Source of the DNA: an uncultured Lachnospira sp.
Lineage (GTDB): Bacteria; Bacillota; Clostridia; Lachnospirales; Lachnospiraceae
NCBI GenBank assembly: GCA_934358235.1
Contig: CAKRKK010000096.1
Location: forward strand, 1 to 8,674
Reading direction: 5' to 3'
DNA: 8,674 nt
Shown: in pieces, positions 1 to 5,038 of the stretch
How the letters are laid out: every line of letters begins with the position of its first letter
Position numbering within the stretch: position 1 is the first letter of the stretch
Program-made: the position numbers and the translations under genes
Notes under the pieces: model-generated
Seen by the model: the letters and a program-made list of their open reading frames with translations, nothing else
Told to the model about the DNA's origin: nothing
Database searches by the model: none

Positions 1-221
1 CGCTTAGGTCCTGTAAACGCATATGCGAAGCTGTTGACAAGTACTGTATCTTCATTCTTAATAGTATCTTCCATAGAACCTCCGGATATAGTTGTTCTGG
101 TACATGAAAATGAAACTATTACATATGCTGCAAATATAACCATTATTATATCGACTACTGTTTTACATATGTCAAGTAACGCTGTATTTTCCTGGTATCT
201 TCTATAATATGAATTCATCAT
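1..221 (-). CDS. lepB: Signal peptidase I, N-terminal part (cut by window edge)
   Basis: This gene is too short for a normal ORF listing because the window cuts it after codon 73. I read it directly from the minus strand. The protein begins MMNSYYRRYQENTALLD. A single membrane segment follows at about residues 21-40 (TVVDIIMVIFAAYVIVSFSC). Next comes the signature SGGSMEDTI, in which Ser49 aligns with the catalytic serine of type I signal peptidases (usual form SGxSMxPTL), and then a match to the following strand (EDTVLVNS). The Lys of the Ser/Lys dyad would lie outside the window. The family cleaves signal peptides from secreted proteins at the outer face of the membrane. The start at 221 is chosen because GGAG (228-231) lies 6 nt upstream; an in-frame ATG at 233 has no ribosome binding site. 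A perfect promoter lies just upstream. lepB commonly follows rplS in Firmicutes, which supports the call. Confidence 0.85.
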   Translation of the reverse strand, partial: MMNSYYRRYQENTALLDICKTVVDIIMVIFAAYVIVSFSCTRTTISGGSMEDTIKNEDTVLVNSFAYAFTGPK

Positions 222-259
222 TGAAATCTCCATTTGTTTATTACATTATATTTACTCAA

Positions 260-288
260 ATTATACAGGATTATGAAATAGGTGTCAA
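260..288 (-). promoter_or_regulatory. Perfect sigma-A consensus promoter for lepB
   Basis: On the minus strand the -35 box is TTGACA (283-288), followed by exactly 17 nt and a -10 box TATAAT (260-265). Both hexamers match the consensus 6 of 6. Transcription would start near 253, giving a 5' leader of about 30 nt before the lepB start at 221. The promoter lies downstream of the hairpin that ends the HD-domain operon, so lepB and anything behind it form a separate, probably strong, constitutive unit. Confidence 0.85.
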
Positions 289-293
289 AGTAT

Positions 294-360
294 AAGAAAG
301 CCATATTATGCTGCATACAATGCTGCTACACTATGCCTGCATTAAGATGCTTAATAAGGC
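294..360 (-). terminator. Weak candidate terminator of the HD-GYP/U32/HD operon
   Basis: On the minus strand, GCCTTATTA (352-360) can pair with TAATATGGC (300-308), leaving one internal U-U mismatch. A T-rich run, TTTCTT, follows immediately (294-299). The loop is long, about 43 nt, and could hold an inner stem such as GCATA/TATGC or AATGC/GCATT. The element sits between the stop codon of the HD gene (363) and the lepB promoter, where a terminator is expected. The long loop and interrupted U-tract keep confidence moderate. The plus strand also has TTTT after the stem, but no plus-strand gene ends here. Confidence 0.4.
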
Positions 361-362
361 TT

Positions 363-893
363 TTATATCATATACATATCCTTGCATAGCTGCTTTCCAG
401 ATTCTGTTTTGAAAATATTATCAAAAGCCTTTAATACAGCATCCTTTGACAGATTATCCTCATACAGGTTTACAAGAAAATCAGCTTCAACAAGTATCTG
501 GTAATCAATACCATCAATATTATTATATGTATGGTGATGTGCAATAAGATACTGCACGCGTTCTGAAATTTCTGTTTCAAATCCCAGCTTTTTAAGCAGC
601 TTTTCTGCAAGTGGCGGACCTTCTTTTTCCTGAAGCCTTCCACCGCATTCCCCATATTTCTCTTCGCATATATGTATTCCTATATCGTGAGTAAGGGCAG
701 CCGTTTCAATAATAAATAAAGTTTTTTCGTCTACCTGTTCCATCTTTGCAATCAGTCTGGCATAGCTGTGTACCTTGCAGAAATGCTGAATTCTTTTAGC
801 ATCACCTCTGTATAATTCAATCATTGCAGTATGCAGCTTATTTAATATATCATTATTCTTTATAGCTGTGTTCTTAGTATCTGTAGCATTCAT
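363..893 (-). CDS. Small HD-domain metal-dependent phosphohydrolase
   Basis: The protein has 176 residues and is essentially one HD domain. The metal-binding set is visible in order: His42 (KVHSYA), the paired His69-Asp70 (THDIGIH), a histidine run at 119-121 (AHHHTYN) and a late Asp138 (EADFLV). HD proteins of this size hydrolyse phosphate esters of nucleotides or are uncharacterised; the substrate cannot be read from sequence. There is no GYP motif, so it is not a canonical cyclic-di-GMP phosphodiesterase. The start at 893 is supported by AAGGA about 9 nt upstream; Met24 is an alternative but lacks a ribosome binding site. The gap to the preceding U32-like gene is only 21 nt, so it is the third gene of that operon. 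It is followed by a weak hairpin and the lepB promoter. Confidence 0.8.
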   Translation of the reverse strand: MNATDTKNTAIKNNDILNKLHTAMIELYRGDAKRIQHFCKVHSYARLIAKMEQVDEKTLFIIETAALTHDIGIHICEEKYGECGGRLQEKEGPPLAEKLLKKLGFETEISERVQYLIAHHHTYNNIDGIDYQILVEADFLVNLYEDNLSKDAVLKAFDNIFKTESGKQLCKDMYMI

Positions 894-914
894 ACCAGTA
901 TTTCCTTTCTTTCT

Positions 915-1904
915 TTAAAATAAATCAAGCGTATTATCAAGATATATGGCTTCTCTTACATGAATCTGAAATTGTGGCTTAGTCATGTAATAAAGTATAA
1001 ATTCAAGAATAAGTGCACTTCCAAGGCTTCTCCCCTCTATTTTAAAGTTAGTAAATCCCATAGGAAGATAAATATTTCTTATATCGTCTATACTTATGAA
1101 TGCCGGGTTACTCATTGCGCCAGAAAAACTATAGCCCTTGGCAGCATTGGGGGATACACATATATGCCTGACACAGCTTTCACCAAGATTCATACGGCTC
1201 ACCGCTTCGTAGCAGGCACTACGGTCGTAGCATTCAAACCAGCAGCACTCATTACATAGAAATTCAACCTTGTTTTTTTGTACATCTGTCAGAGTTTCCA
1301 GCTTATTATAGCATTTATTTAGCCGGAAATCAGGAACTACATAGCTGAAATCCTCTTTGTTTATTTCATCTAGTAATTTATTGTAATCTGTCAACACCTT
1401 GGTTGTTGATGAAACAAAATAGAAGTCAGGATATTTATTTTTTAAATAGTTAAGCAGAAGATCTGAATGAACTATAATGCCATTTTTAACACCATCTGCC
1501 CTACAGGCTGTATTAATAGAAGCATTGCTGCTACCAGAATAAGTATGCTGTTTTTTTGTAGCGGCACTTAGTAATTCACACAGCTCATTACATCTTTTAT
1601 CTGATAAGTGCTCCTTTTTAAGAAGAGAATTACTAAATGTAAGCCTTGCAGATATTTTATATTCAGACATAAGCTTAAATACCTCTCTGGCATCGCCATC
1701 TCCAAAGCCGGCACGCCCTCCACCCCATAGGCAGTCTGCTGGGGCTCCATATATAGAACCTATATCGCACCAGTCATAAAAATACTCCCTGTGTTCATAA
1801 AATAAAGGTAGAAAAACCTTATAAAATTCATAGAATTCAAACAAACCAGGCAGATGAAAGAAAGCTTTCCTGCCATCGTATATGCAATTAATATTAGTAT
1901 TCAT
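915..1904 (-). CDS. Peptidase U32-like, cysteine-rich TIM-barrel protein
   Basis: The protein has 329 residues with no signal peptide or clear membrane span. Several stretches follow the U32 layout in order: an N-terminal barrel section with IYGAPADCLWGGGR (51-64); a strand GIIVHSDLLL (142-151) followed by FVSSTTKVL (163-171), resembling the strand and Ser-Thr motif of U32 proteins; a cysteine cluster Cys217, 220, 221, 225 and 231; and FKIEGR near the C-terminus (287-292), a hallmark of U32 proteins. Two more cysteines are at 244 and 249. Several U32 members (UbiU/UbiV, the tRNA and rRNA hydroxylation factors) carry a cysteine-bound iron-sulfur cluster, so one is plausible here, but that is inference. 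Proteolysis should not be assumed. Residues 112-140 (serine-, alanine- and threonine-rich) look like a loop insertion. A weak site, AGGT, precedes the start. It lies 26 nt after the HD-GYP gene and 21 nt before the HD gene. Confidence 0.65.
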   Translation of the reverse strand: MNTNINCIYDGRKAFFHLPGLFEFYEFYKVFLPLFYEHREYFYDWCDIGSIYGAPADCLWGGGRAGFGDGDAREVFKLMSEYKISARLTFSNSLLKKEHLSDKRCNELCELLSAATKKQHTYSGSSNASINTACRADGVKNGIIVHSDLLLNYLKNKYPDFYFVSSTTKVLTDYNKLLDEINKEDFSYVVPDFRLNKCYNKLETLTDVQKNKVEFLCNECCWFECYDRSACYEAVSRMNLGESCVRHICVSPNAAKGYSFSGAMSNPAFISIDDIRNIYLPMGFTNFKIEGRSLGSALILEFILYYMTKPQFQIHVREAIYLDNTLDLF

Positions 1905-1930
1905 TTTGATACCTGTGTTATGTTTATTTT

Positions 1931-3199
1931 TTATATATCATATATATCAGCTTCATCAGCAAAGCATTTATCTATATTGGAAACTACATCAGAATCAATC
2001 CAGCCCTTATTAGCCATATCATACAGAATACTGCAGGCTTTATTGTGTGGCATTCCGCTTTTATAAGGACGGCTTTCTGTAAGCGCCTGATATATATCTG
2101 CACCGGCCATTATACGTTCTTCAACACCTAATTTGGCTGCTGTTTTACCAAAAGGATAACCAGTACCATCAAGTCTTTCATGATGAAAAGCCGCCCAGTC
2201 ACGTATTTCATCAAAGTCGTTAATATCTGATAATATATAGAAGGTATAAGCTGCGTGATGCTTCATAACTGAATATTCTTCATCTGTAAGCTTATCTGGT
2301 TTTTCCAATATATCATTACCTATGGCTACCTTGCCAATATCATGTAATGCACCTGCCAGATATATTTTCTGTGAGGTTTCCTCTCCAAGCCCCATATATT
2401 CTGCAAGCTTCTTTGCTATACAGGCTACACCAATAGAATGTGTACTTGTAAAGGGAGACTTATAATCTATGATTCCTGCAAAAAAACTTGCTATCTGTTT
2501 TAGCTGCTTAAAGCTAAGCTCCTTATTCATTCGTGGAACTTTGCTCCATAGATTCACTTCTATATTATCAGAATCAAGCTCACTAATATTATCAGGCGTG
2601 AACACCTGTAGGAATGAATCTATACATTCATCATCAACAAGCCTGCCACGCACATTTTCAAGAAAGTATTGTATTTTATTCCAGTATTGTGAATACTGCT
2701 TAGAATCAGCTTCTGAATAATTACCAGAATTAATATTGTTACAGCAGGCCAGATCTAATATATCACACATATGTATAATTCTTGAAAACAAAGGAATTTC
2801 GTTCCATTTTTTACCAAATATTCCACTTCCATCTGCATTTTCATGATGATAAAGAATAACATTGGTAACATCAGTATTAAATGGAAGCTCTTTTATATTC
2901 TGCTCACCAAGTATGCAATGCTGTCCTACCTGCGGAAGCTGCTTTTGTATACCATCTATGCTTATATAATTATTATGAAGTTCTTCCTTGATATATTGAG
3001 TCAGTGCATTATCATGCATAAGTGCACATATTGCAAGATCCTGTAAGCTCTCATTATTAATTCCCATATTCATTGCAATACATACACTCATATACGCTAC
3101 TCTTTTAGAGTGTTTATTAGTTGAATGTACAAGCTCTGCCTCTACACAGTCAAGAGCATATGAACATGCACCTATTAATCCTAAGACGTCTAAAAACAT
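1931..3199 (-). CDS. Tandem HD-GYP protein, predicted cyclic-di-GMP phosphodiesterase
   Basis: The protein has 422 residues and two HD-GYP-type halves with no obvious membrane segment or receiver domain. The C-terminal half is complete: His254 (STHSIG), His286-Asp287 in HDIGK (286-290), His314-His315 (MKHH), and HHERLDGTGYP (339-349), the signature that names the family. HD-GYP domains with this motif hydrolyse cyclic-di-GMP to pGpG or GMP. The N-terminal half repeats the pattern in degenerate form: His29 (NKHSKR), His62-Asp63 (MHDNAL), and HHENADGSGIF (118-128), where GYP has become GIF. It probably has a regulatory or dimerising role. The start at 3199 has GGAG 6 nt upstream. It is the first gene of the minus-strand operon, divergent from the prepilin gene. 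A cytoplasmic location is inferred. A different cyclic dinucleotide substrate cannot be excluded. Confidence 0.85.
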   Translation of the reverse strand: MFLDVLGLIGACSYALDCVEAELVHSTNKHSKRVAYMSVCIAMNMGINNESLQDLAICALMHDNALTQYIKEELHNNYISIDGIQKQLPQVGQHCILGEQNIKELPFNTDVTNVILYHHENADGSGIFGKKWNEIPLFSRIIHMCDILDLACCNNINSGNYSEADSKQYSQYWNKIQYFLENVRGRLVDDECIDSFLQVFTPDNISELDSDNIEVNLWSKVPRMNKELSFKQLKQIASFFAGIIDYKSPFTSTHSIGVACIAKKLAEYMGLGEETSQKIYLAGALHDIGKVAIGNDILEKPDKLTDEEYSVMKHHAAYTFYILSDINDFDEIRDWAAFHHERLDGTGYPFGKTAAKLGVEERIMAGADIYQALTESRPYKSGMPHNKACSILYDMANKGWIDSDVVSNIDKCFADEADIYDI

Positions 3200-3237
3200 T
3201 ACAATCTCCGTTCTTTTATAATTTATATTTTATTCTT

Positions 3238-3243
3238 AGTATA
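3238..3243 (-). promoter_or_regulatory. Candidate extended -10 promoter of the HD-GYP operon
   Basis: The minus strand reads TGCTATACT, which is an extended -10 (TG, one base, then TATACT at 3238-3243). No good -35 box lies at 16-18 nt; the nearest weak match, TTAATA, is 19 nt away. The predicted start is about 30 nt upstream of the HD-GYP start codon. This makes the operon promoter much weaker on paper than the divergent prepilin promoter, and a candidate for activator dependence. Confidence 0.4.
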
Positions 3244-3287
3244 GCATATAGTTTATAGCTTTTATTAAAGATTTTATATTTTTTTCA

Positions 3288-3316
3288 TTGACTTTTTTTA
3301 AGGTCCAATCTATAAT
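3288..3316 (+). promoter_or_regulatory. Strong sigma-A promoter of the prepilin gene
   Basis: The plus strand has TTGACT (3288-3293), a 17-nt spacer and TATAAT (3311-3316), 11 of 12 consensus positions. Transcription should begin near 3323, giving a leader of about 70 nt. The spacer begins with a run of T residues. The promoter diverges from the HD-GYP operon promoter about 45 nt away, so a regulator bound here could affect both. Confidence 0.8.
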
Positions 3317-3322
3317 CCCATA

Positions 3323-3347
3323 AGATTACTGTGTTTAACAATAATCT
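3323..3347 (+). promoter_or_regulatory. Hairpin at the predicted 5' end of the prepilin mRNA
   Basis: AGATTA (3323-3328) is perfectly complementary to TAATCT (3342-3347), with a 13-nt loop that can form a further TGT/ACA pairing. The element coincides with the predicted transcription start, so the mRNA would begin with a stem-loop. Such 5' hairpins can stabilise transcripts, and the same symmetry could be a protein-binding site. There is no resemblance to a cyclic-di-GMP riboswitch and the leader is too short for one. The function is not known. Confidence 0.4.
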
Positions 3348-3392
3348 GTGTATATTAAAGCATTAAAATGTAAGAAAAAAGGAGGATACTAT

Positions 3393-3836
3393 ATGATACA
3401 TGATTCTATAAACAAACATAATCAGAAAAATCACAATAAAGGTTTTTCATTAGTTGAACTCATTGTAGTTATCGCTATAATGGCTGTGCTTGTCGGTATA
3501 CTAAGCCCTTCCTTAATCAGGCATATACATAAAGCCAGAGTTGCTGCTGACTGGGCCAATCTTAGAAATTATTATACTGAAATACAAGCTGATTTCAACT
3601 CTACTGGTGAATTTAACCCTAATGTTCCAACTGACCTTACGAAACGTGAAAACTGGGAGCTGAGGGAAATCAAATTCCTTGATGGGCAAACGGTTAAAAT
3701 GAAGGCAGGCTACTTTGCAATAGCAATAGATGAAAATGCAGGCTATCATATATCTTATTATTGTGATAAATGTCTTAATGAATGGGATGAACATTCGCAA
3801 TCCTGCATACTTGCACTTGGCTTTAAGACGCTGTAG
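3393..3836 (+). CDS. Orphan type IV prepilin-like (pseudopilin) protein
   Basis: The protein has 147 residues. A basic, His/Asn-rich 17-residue leader ends in NKG and is followed by the class III signal motif FSLVELIVVIAIMAVL. Cleavage by prepilin peptidase is predicted between Gly17 and Phe18, with the conserved Glu at +5 (Glu22). The mature protein would have 130 residues: one hydrophobic N-terminal helix to about residue 40, then a small head domain. The tail contains Cys124-x2-Cys127-x6-His134-x3-Cys138, which could form disulfides or bind a metal. Pilins of this type assemble into type IV pili or type II secretion-like pseudopili at the membrane. No assembly ATPase, PilC-like protein or peptidase gene is in the window, so it must rely on machinery encoded elsewhere. 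The start at 3393 is chosen because AGGAGG lies 7 nt upstream; an in-frame ATG at 3348 lies inside the leader and has no such site. Confidence 0.85.
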   Translation: MIHDSINKHNQKNHNKGFSLVELIVVIAIMAVLVGILSPSLIRHIHKARVAADWANLRNYYTEIQADFNSTGEFNPNVPTDLTKRENWELREIKFLDGQTVKMKAGYFAIAIDENAGYHISYYCDKCLNEWDEHSQSCILALGFKTL

Positions 3837-3872
3837 TTATAAAGCTTTTACAATAATAAAATAAAACACAAT

Positions 3873-3920
3873 ATAAAATGAGGTTATTACAGATTAAATG
3901 CTGTAATAACCTCATTTTAT
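3873..3920. terminator. Bidirectional terminator, perfect 20-bp inverted repeat
   Basis: The arms 3873-3892 and 3901-3920 are exact reverse complements of 20 nt with an 8-nt loop. The outer part of each arm is A/T (ATAAAA/TTTTAT), so each strand has a T-rich stretch after the GAGG/CCTC-anchored core. It lies between the convergent stop codons of the prepilin gene (3836) and rplS (3937), and can serve both directions. Confidence 0.9.
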
Positions 3921-3936
3921 TATAGAATTATTATAA

Positions 3937-4284
3937 TTATCTAACTAATTCTTTAACCTTTGCAGCCTTACCTGTTCTCTGACGTAAGTAGAATAACTTA
4001 GCTCTTCTAGCCTTACCACGTCTGATAACTTCAACCTTCTCTACGATAGGTGAATGTAATGGCCATGTCTTTTCTACACCGATGCCGTTAGAAATCTTTC
4101 TAACTGTGAATGTAGCACGTACTCCAGTACCCTGCTTCTTTAAAACAGTTCCTTCAAATACCTGGATTCTTTCACGGTTTCCTTCCTTAATCTTAGCAGA
4201 TACTCTAACAGTATCACCAACGTTGAATGCTGGTACTTCAGCCTTAAGCTGTGCATCTTCGATGTTCTTAATAATTGTATTCAT
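3937..4284 (-). CDS. rplS: Large-subunit ribosomal protein L19
   Basis: The protein has 115 residues, the normal length for bacterial L19. Family motifs run through the whole sequence: [16 protein letters not shown] (20-35), QVFEGTV (41-47), TFTVRKIS with [11 protein letters not shown] following, [14 protein letters not shown] and the C-terminal GKAA. L19 binds 23S rRNA at the interface with the 30S subunit, near the bridge to 16S rRNA. A textbook ribosome binding site, AAGGAGGT, is 5 nt from the start codon. Its codons are more biased than those of its neighbours, as expected for a highly expressed ribosomal protein. It has its own promoter and a structured leader. It follows rimM without the usual intervening trmD and ends at the bidirectional terminator. 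Confidence 0.97.
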   Translation of the reverse strand: MNTIIKNIEDAQLKAEVPAFNVGDTVRVSAKIKEGNRERIQVFEGTVLKKQGTGVRATFTVRKISNGIGVEKTWPLHSPIVEKVEVIRRGKARRAKLFYLRQRTGKAAKVKELVR

Positions 4285-4290
4285 GTGTGA

Positions 4291-4354
4291 CCTCCTTATT
4301 ATTTCGACATTCTTAATGTGATCTTCACAACAGAGGACTGTCTCTTTTCACAAC
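4291..4354 (-). promoter_or_regulatory. Structured rplS 5' leader, candidate L19 leader RNA
   Basis: The region between the rplS promoter and start codon can form three short hairpins on the minus-strand RNA: GACAG-UCCU-CUGUU (4329-4342), GUGA-AGA-UCAC (4318-4328) and ACAUU-AAG-AAUGU (4307-4319). The last two share 2 nt and so compete. An imperfect direct repeat, GTTGTGAAAAGA and GTTGTGAAGA, overlaps the first hairpin (4343-4354 and 4322-4331). CCUCU in the first loop and stem could pair with GGAGG of the ribosome binding site (4291-4295). L19 leaders with autoregulatory roles are a described class in low-GC Gram-positives. Assignment to that class is an inference from position, length and pairing, not from a profile match. 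Confidence 0.45.
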
Positions 4355-4360
4355 TTGATA

Positions 4361-4389
4361 AGAATAACATATACTAAAAAAATATGCAA
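4361..4389 (-). promoter_or_regulatory. Promoter of rplS with extended -10
   Basis: The minus strand has TTGCAT (4384-4389), a 17-nt spacer and TATTCT (4361-4366) preceded by TG one base upstream, an extended -10. Transcription would begin near 4354, just before the structured leader. The promoter separates rplS from rimM transcription. The rest of the rimM-rplS gap (4390-4467) is almost pure A/T, with only AT-rich pairings and no convincing terminator or gene remnant. Confidence 0.65.
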
Positions 4390-4467
4390 GTACTAATTCT
4401 ATAAAACATTATAAAAATATGTAATTCAAAAAATATATTCAAAAATATATAATAATGAATGCCTATT

Positions 4468-4986
4468 TTAGTTAATATCCAGCAGGCCTTTTAACACATG
4501 TACTGTTACTGTACCATTATCAAGATCGTGCGCAAGTATACATTCATCAATAACTGGCAGATAATATACTTTACCATCAGGTGCTGTCACCTCATATACA
4601 TTATTAGCTCCTGTTTCTATAACATCTGTAAGCTTTCCAAGAGTATTTCCTTCATCGGTGATAACATTAAGCCCTATAAGATCGCATATAAAATATTCAC
4701 CAGGTTCACATTTAACAGCATTATCTCTTGTAACAAGCAGATCACACTTTGTATATATTTCAATATCATTAATATTGTCAAATTCTTTAAATTTCAATAT
4801 GACAAACTGCTTAAAAAACTTTACTGATTGTACAGTAACATTAACATTTCCTCTTTTTCCGGCAATTACGCATTCTTTTAATTTCTTAAAGCGTGCAGGA
4901 TCATCCGTAGTAGGAAATACCTTAACCTCTCCTCTTATTCCATGAGTTGATGTAATCACTCCTACTCTTAACATATCTTCGCTCAT
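4468..4986 (-). CDS. rimM: Ribosome maturation factor RimM
   Basis: The protein has 172 residues, the usual RimM length. It has two domains: an N-terminal RimM beta-barrel opening with MLRVGVITSTHGIRGEVKV (5-23), and a C-terminal PRC-barrel from about residue 96, with YFICDLIGL (98-106), TLGKLTDVIETGANNVYEV (115-133), a LPVIDECI strand and the end motif GLLDIN. RimM binds S19 and helps mature the head of the 30S subunit. The start at 4986 (MSEDML) is chosen because GAGG (4993-4996) lies exactly 6 nt upstream; a longer frame back to 5055 would overlap the preceding ATPase gene, and the extra residues (cysteine-rich, not RimM-like) are probably not translated. The gene lies 52 nt after the SbcC-like gene and is probably cotranscribed with it. 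trmD, its usual downstream partner, is missing. Confidence 0.94.
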   Translation of the reverse strand: MSEDMLRVGVITSTHGIRGEVKVFPTTDDPARFKKLKECVIAGKRGNVNVTVQSVKFFKQFVILKFKEFDNINDIEIYTKCDLLVTRDNAVKCEPGEYFICDLIGLNVITDEGNTLGKLTDVIETGANNVYEVTAPDGKVYYLPVIDECILAHDLDNGTVTVHVLKGLLDIN

Positions 4987-5038
4987 ATAATTCCTCATTT
5001 CTGTGCACATGTTATGTATGGGCATTTGGCAGGTGCAC

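Noticed and set aside
308..350. Four ATGC-led units spaced 12, 13 and 14 nt, resembling a short tandem repeat
   Set aside because: Similarity beyond ATGC/TGC is weak, and the region is better explained as the loop of a candidate terminator.
3348..3392. Longer prepilin starting at 3348
   Set aside because: The extension covers the transcribed leader and the AGGAGG site; the start at 3393 has ideal spacing and gives a normal prepilin leader length.
3323..3392. Possible cyclic-di-GMP riboswitch ahead of the prepilin gene
   Set aside because: The leader is about 70 nt, A/T-rich, and lacks the conserved GNRA loop/receptor and core bases of either cyclic-di-GMP riboswitch class.
4400..4467. Terminator after rimM
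   Set aside because: Only A/T pairings such as ATATAT/ATATAT are available; no GC-anchored stem is present.
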